Of a stretch of 64,000 bases of DNA, positions 61,869-64,000 are shown one piece after another. This stretch comes from Actinacidiphila glaucinigra. GTDB taxonomy: Bacteria; Actinomycetota; Actinomycetes; Streptomycetales; Streptomycetaceae. The stretch covers positions 434,001 through 498,000 of the forward strand of contig NZ_FZOF01000002.1 of the NCBI RefSeq assembly GCF_900188405.1, read 5' to 3'. Below the pieces are notes generated by a model. That model was given only the letters and a program-made list of their open reading frames with translations. It had not been told where the DNA came from and made no database searches. The first letter of the stretch is position 1, and every line of letters begins with the position of its first letter. A program made the translations under genes and the position numbers.

Positions 61869-62888
61869 TCAGGGACGGTCCGGGCTGTCGAGCTTCTCGG
61901 TCGCGTACCCGGCGACGAGGGCGAAGAGCCGCCGCCGCGGGGCGATGCCGTCGAGCACCCTGACCTCGGCGGACACGCCGCGCACCCGCCCGCGCAGGGC
62001 GAGCGCCGAGCGCCGGGCGTTCTCCTCTCCGGAGGGTACGGCGAGCAGCAACGCGGGGCGCGGCATGTCCCGTCCGGCGTAGCGGCCGTCGGCGGAGAAG
62101 TACGGCGGCGGACCGGAGCGGTCGATCTCCTCGTAGCCGCCCGATACGCCGATCGCCGTCGTGAAGCCCCGGGGGTCGGTCAGCTGCTGCCGCACGACGC
62201 AGGCCGCGTCACCGTCGGCACCCAGCAGCGCCCGCGCGGTGCGGCCGGGCAGGACGCGGTAGAGGCGGGCGACCGAGACCGGTACGGACGCGGGGCGCGC
62301 GCCCGGGCCGTCGTCGCAGTGGGCGGGCAGCACCACCACGAAGGGGTCGGCGACACCCCGCAGCGACTGGGCGGCGAAGCCGGCGAACAGATCCGGGTCG
62401 GCGGGGTCGATGTGGGCCACGACCAGGGGGAAGTAGACCCCGGCGGAGTCCGGGTAGTCGTACTGCGGGGGCAGCCAGACCCGTGTGCCGTCGGACAATT
62501 CCTGGAGGGTACCCCCGGCCGGGTGACCGAGGGTGCGCGGCGGCACCAGCCCGGCGTCCGCGGGATCGGACGGCACCGGCCGCGGCCGCGGCGGCGACGA
62601 CGGCGGCCCGGCGGCGGTGACCGGGCGGTGCGGCGAGGACGACGGGGTCCCCGGGCCCGGCGGCAGGCAGACCCCCAGCGTGATCGCCACCGCGGCGGCC
62701 AGCGCGGAACCGGCCCCGCGCAGCACCGTGCCGGCGCGCTCGACGGGCAGTTCGTACACGCGGCCCGCGCGCTGCTCCCACCAGTGCCGCAGTGCCGAGC
62801 GGGCGAGCGCCACCGCGACGGCCCCCGCCGCAGTCAGCAGCGCGTACAGAACGACGACCTCGGCCACCTCGGGCACGTGCGGCACCAC
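61869..62888 (-). CDS. membrane-anchored esterase-like protein of unknown function
   Basis: 339 aa. Two N-terminal hydrophobic helices (about 10-30 and 55-75) are followed by a Pro/Ser-rich linker and an extracellular domain that reads like a weak alpha/beta hydrolase (GTRVWLPPQYDYPDSAGVYFPLVVAH, VLPAHCDDG, TTAIGVSGGYEE). The last may be a nucleophile elbow (GVSGG), but a matching catalytic His is not clear. It starts at GTG 62888 or an in-frame GTG shortly after. It lies upstream of the TAP-like peptidase on the same strand. Confidence 0.7.
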   Translation of the reverse strand: MVPHVPEVAEVVVLYALLTAAGAVAVALARSALRHWWEQRAGRVYELPVERAGTVLRGAGSALAAAVAITLGVCLPPGPGTPSSSPHRPVTAAGPPSSPPRPRPVPSDPADAGLVPPRTLGHPAGGTLQELSDGTRVWLPPQYDYPDSAGVYFPLVVAHIDPADPDLFAGFAAQSLRGVADPFVVVLPAHCDDGPGARPASVPVSVARLYRVLPGRTARALLGADGDAACVVRQQLTDPRGFTTAIGVSGGYEEIDRSGPPPYFSADGRYAGRDMPRPALLLAVPSGEENARRSALALRGRVRGVSAEVRVLDGIAPRRRLFALVAGYATEKLDSPDRP

Positions 62889-63131
62889 CTCGGGACGTCC
62901 CCGACGGCGCTTCGGGCACGGGTGGGCACCCGCGCCGGAGGCAGGGGGGAGCGCATCCCGTGCGCTGGATCACCCCCGCGGGGACAGCGGCCGGGGGCAC
63001 CGCACAGCAGCCTGCGGCAAGGCCGGGCGCACCGGGGACCGGCGACGCGCGGGCACCGCAAACGATCACCCGTCCGCCGGATGATCAAGGGCGCGGAGGC
63101 GGTCCGGGCGGCCGGTCGCGCGCGCCGGCGG

Positions 63132-64000
63132 TCAGCCCGCGCGCAGGGCCAGCGTCATCGCCTCGACGGCCAGCAGCGGCGCGACGTTCCTGTCCAGGGC
63201 CCCGCGGCAGGCGAGCACCGCCTCGATGCGGCGCAGGGTGTTCTCCGGCCGCGAGCCCGCCGCGATCCGCTCGACGGCGTCCCGTGCCTCGACGTTCGCG
63301 ATCGCGACGGATGTGCCGACCTGCACGGCCAGTACGTCCCGGTAGAAGCCCGCCAGGTCGGTGAGGGCCAGATCGAGGGTGTCGCGCTGGGTTCGGGTGG
63401 AGCGGCGCTTCTGCCGGTCCGCGAGATCCTTCATCACGCCCGCCGTGCCGCGCGGCATACGGCTGCCCGCCCCCGCGGCCGCGCCGAGCGCCGTACGCAG
63501 CTCCTCGGTCTCCTTGGCGTCCATCTCCTCCGAGACCTGCTTGGCGTCCTCCGTCGCCGCGTCCACCAGCTCCTGCGCGGCCTTGAGGCAGCCGCCGACG
63601 TCGTCCACGCGCAGCGGCAGCCTCAGCACGGCGGCGCGGCGGGAACGCGCCGCCTCGTCGGTGGCGAGCCGGCGGGCCCGGTCGATGTGCCCCTGGGTGG
63701 CGCGCGCGGCGGCCTCGGCGATCACGGGGTCGATGCCGTCGCGCCGGACGAGCACGTCGGCCACGGCGCCCACGGGCGGAGTGCGCAGCACCAGGTGCCG
63801 GCAGCGCGAGCGGATCGTCGGCAGCACGTCCTCGATGGACGGCGCGCACAGCAGCCACACCGTGCGGGGCGCCGGCTCCTCCACGGCCTTCAGCAGCACG
63901 TTTCCGGCGCCTTCGGTGAGGCGGTCGGCGTCCTCCAGCACGATCACCTGCCAGCGGCCGGAGGCCGGCGAGAGCGAGGAGCGGCGGACGAGGTCGCGGG
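63132..64000 (-). CDS. holB: DNA polymerase III delta' subunit (5' end outside window)
   Basis: Only the C-terminal 289 codons are in the window. The AAA+ clamp-loader features are VIVLEDADRLTEGAGNVLLKAVEEPAPRTVWLLCAP (Walker B-like, sensor 1) and IRSRCRHLVLRTPP (the SRC motif), followed by the helical delta' lid and collar. It is part of the clamp loader. In Streptomyces it usually sits after tmk, which would lie just beyond the right edge. Confidence 0.93.
   Translation of the reverse strand, partial: RDLVRRSSLSPASGRWQVIVLEDADRLTEGAGNVLLKAVEEPAPRTVWLLCAPSIEDVLPTIRSRCRHLVLRTPPVGAVADVLVRRDGIDPVIAEAAARATQGHIDRARRLATDEAARSRRAAVLRLPLRVDDVGGCLKAAQELVDAATEDAKQVSEEMDAKETEELRTALGAAAGAGSRMPRGTAGVMKDLADRQKRRSTRTQRDTLDLALTDLAGFYRDVLAVQVGTSVAIANVEARDAVERIAAGSRPENTLRRIEAVLACRGALDRNVAPLLAVEAMTLALRAG

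Overview
The window is high-GC actinobacterial chromosome, almost certainly Streptomyces. The evidence is strong third-position GC bias, many GTG/TTG starts, a conservon (cvnA-E), TipA, FtsH with HEGGH, SpoIIE-type phosphatases, Mbl and ECF sigma/anti-sigma pairs. From memory, the left end (folE-ftsH-hpt-tilS-metalloprotease-dacB-ppa ... tipA-leuE-decarboxylase) follows the S. coelicolor core order, and the right end (secreted peptidase, holB) rejoins core genome. The accessory material lies between.

Left part (1-19.9 kb): a partial DUF2156 lysyltransferase-like membrane protein; folE, ftsH, hpt and tilS on the minus strand; a zinc metalloprotease; the PBP4-type carboxypeptidase dacB divergent from ppa; WS/DGAT acyltransferase, ThrE-type exporter, DedA, an ABC ATPase, YbjQ; the tipA/leuE divergon with a recognisable TipA operator; a glutamate-decarboxylase-like enzyme; and a CDF metal transporter.

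Middle (19.9-36.4 kb): an M23 peptidase, a PAS-GAF-SpoIIE phosphatase next to an MreB/Mbl protein, an epoxide-hydrolase-like enzyme, an APC permease, a vWA lipoprotein, a PNPOx-like protein, a DUF2786 protein, a second hydrolase, two GT-C mannosyltransferases, a subtilisin and a GNAT. Two odd non-coding stretches lie here: a roughly 590-bp imperfect inverted repeat (28.6-29.2 kb) and a pseudogene with a 210-bp tandem duplication and a nonsense codon (31.3-32.1 kb).

Terpene/conservon region (36.5-43.8 kb): on the minus strand, conservon cvnA-B-C-D-E, whose P450 has EQVLW in place of ExxR, then a strong terminator, then a two-gene sesquiterpene operon (selinadiene-synthase-like cyclase plus a pentalenene-oxygenase-like P450). 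cvnA carries the only in-frame TTA codon I found, so this sensory complex is probably under bldA control.

Right part (44-64 kb): an SDR with a Lys-to-Glu change at the catalytic position behind a SigB-type promoter; a PAS-GAF-PP2C-HATPase regulator; VOC protein; ECF sigma with SnoaL tail overlapping a convergent STAS gene; a compact second Rho with a long pyrimidine-rich leader; an L,D-transpeptidase relic; two ECF sigma/membrane-protein pairs; TerD, gdhA, a methyltransferase, an SDR with a clear palindromic promoter, a secreted barrel protein, tRNA-Thr(CGT), a TAP-like lipoprotein peptidase, an esterase-like membrane protein, and the start-less end of holB.

Most novel signals: a three-way-junction RNA candidate in the ftsH-folE gap, a hairpin between the ftsH Shine-Dalgarno and start codon, and the TTA-gated conservon abutting a terpene operon. 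All similarity statements are from reading motifs and memory of families; no database search was run.
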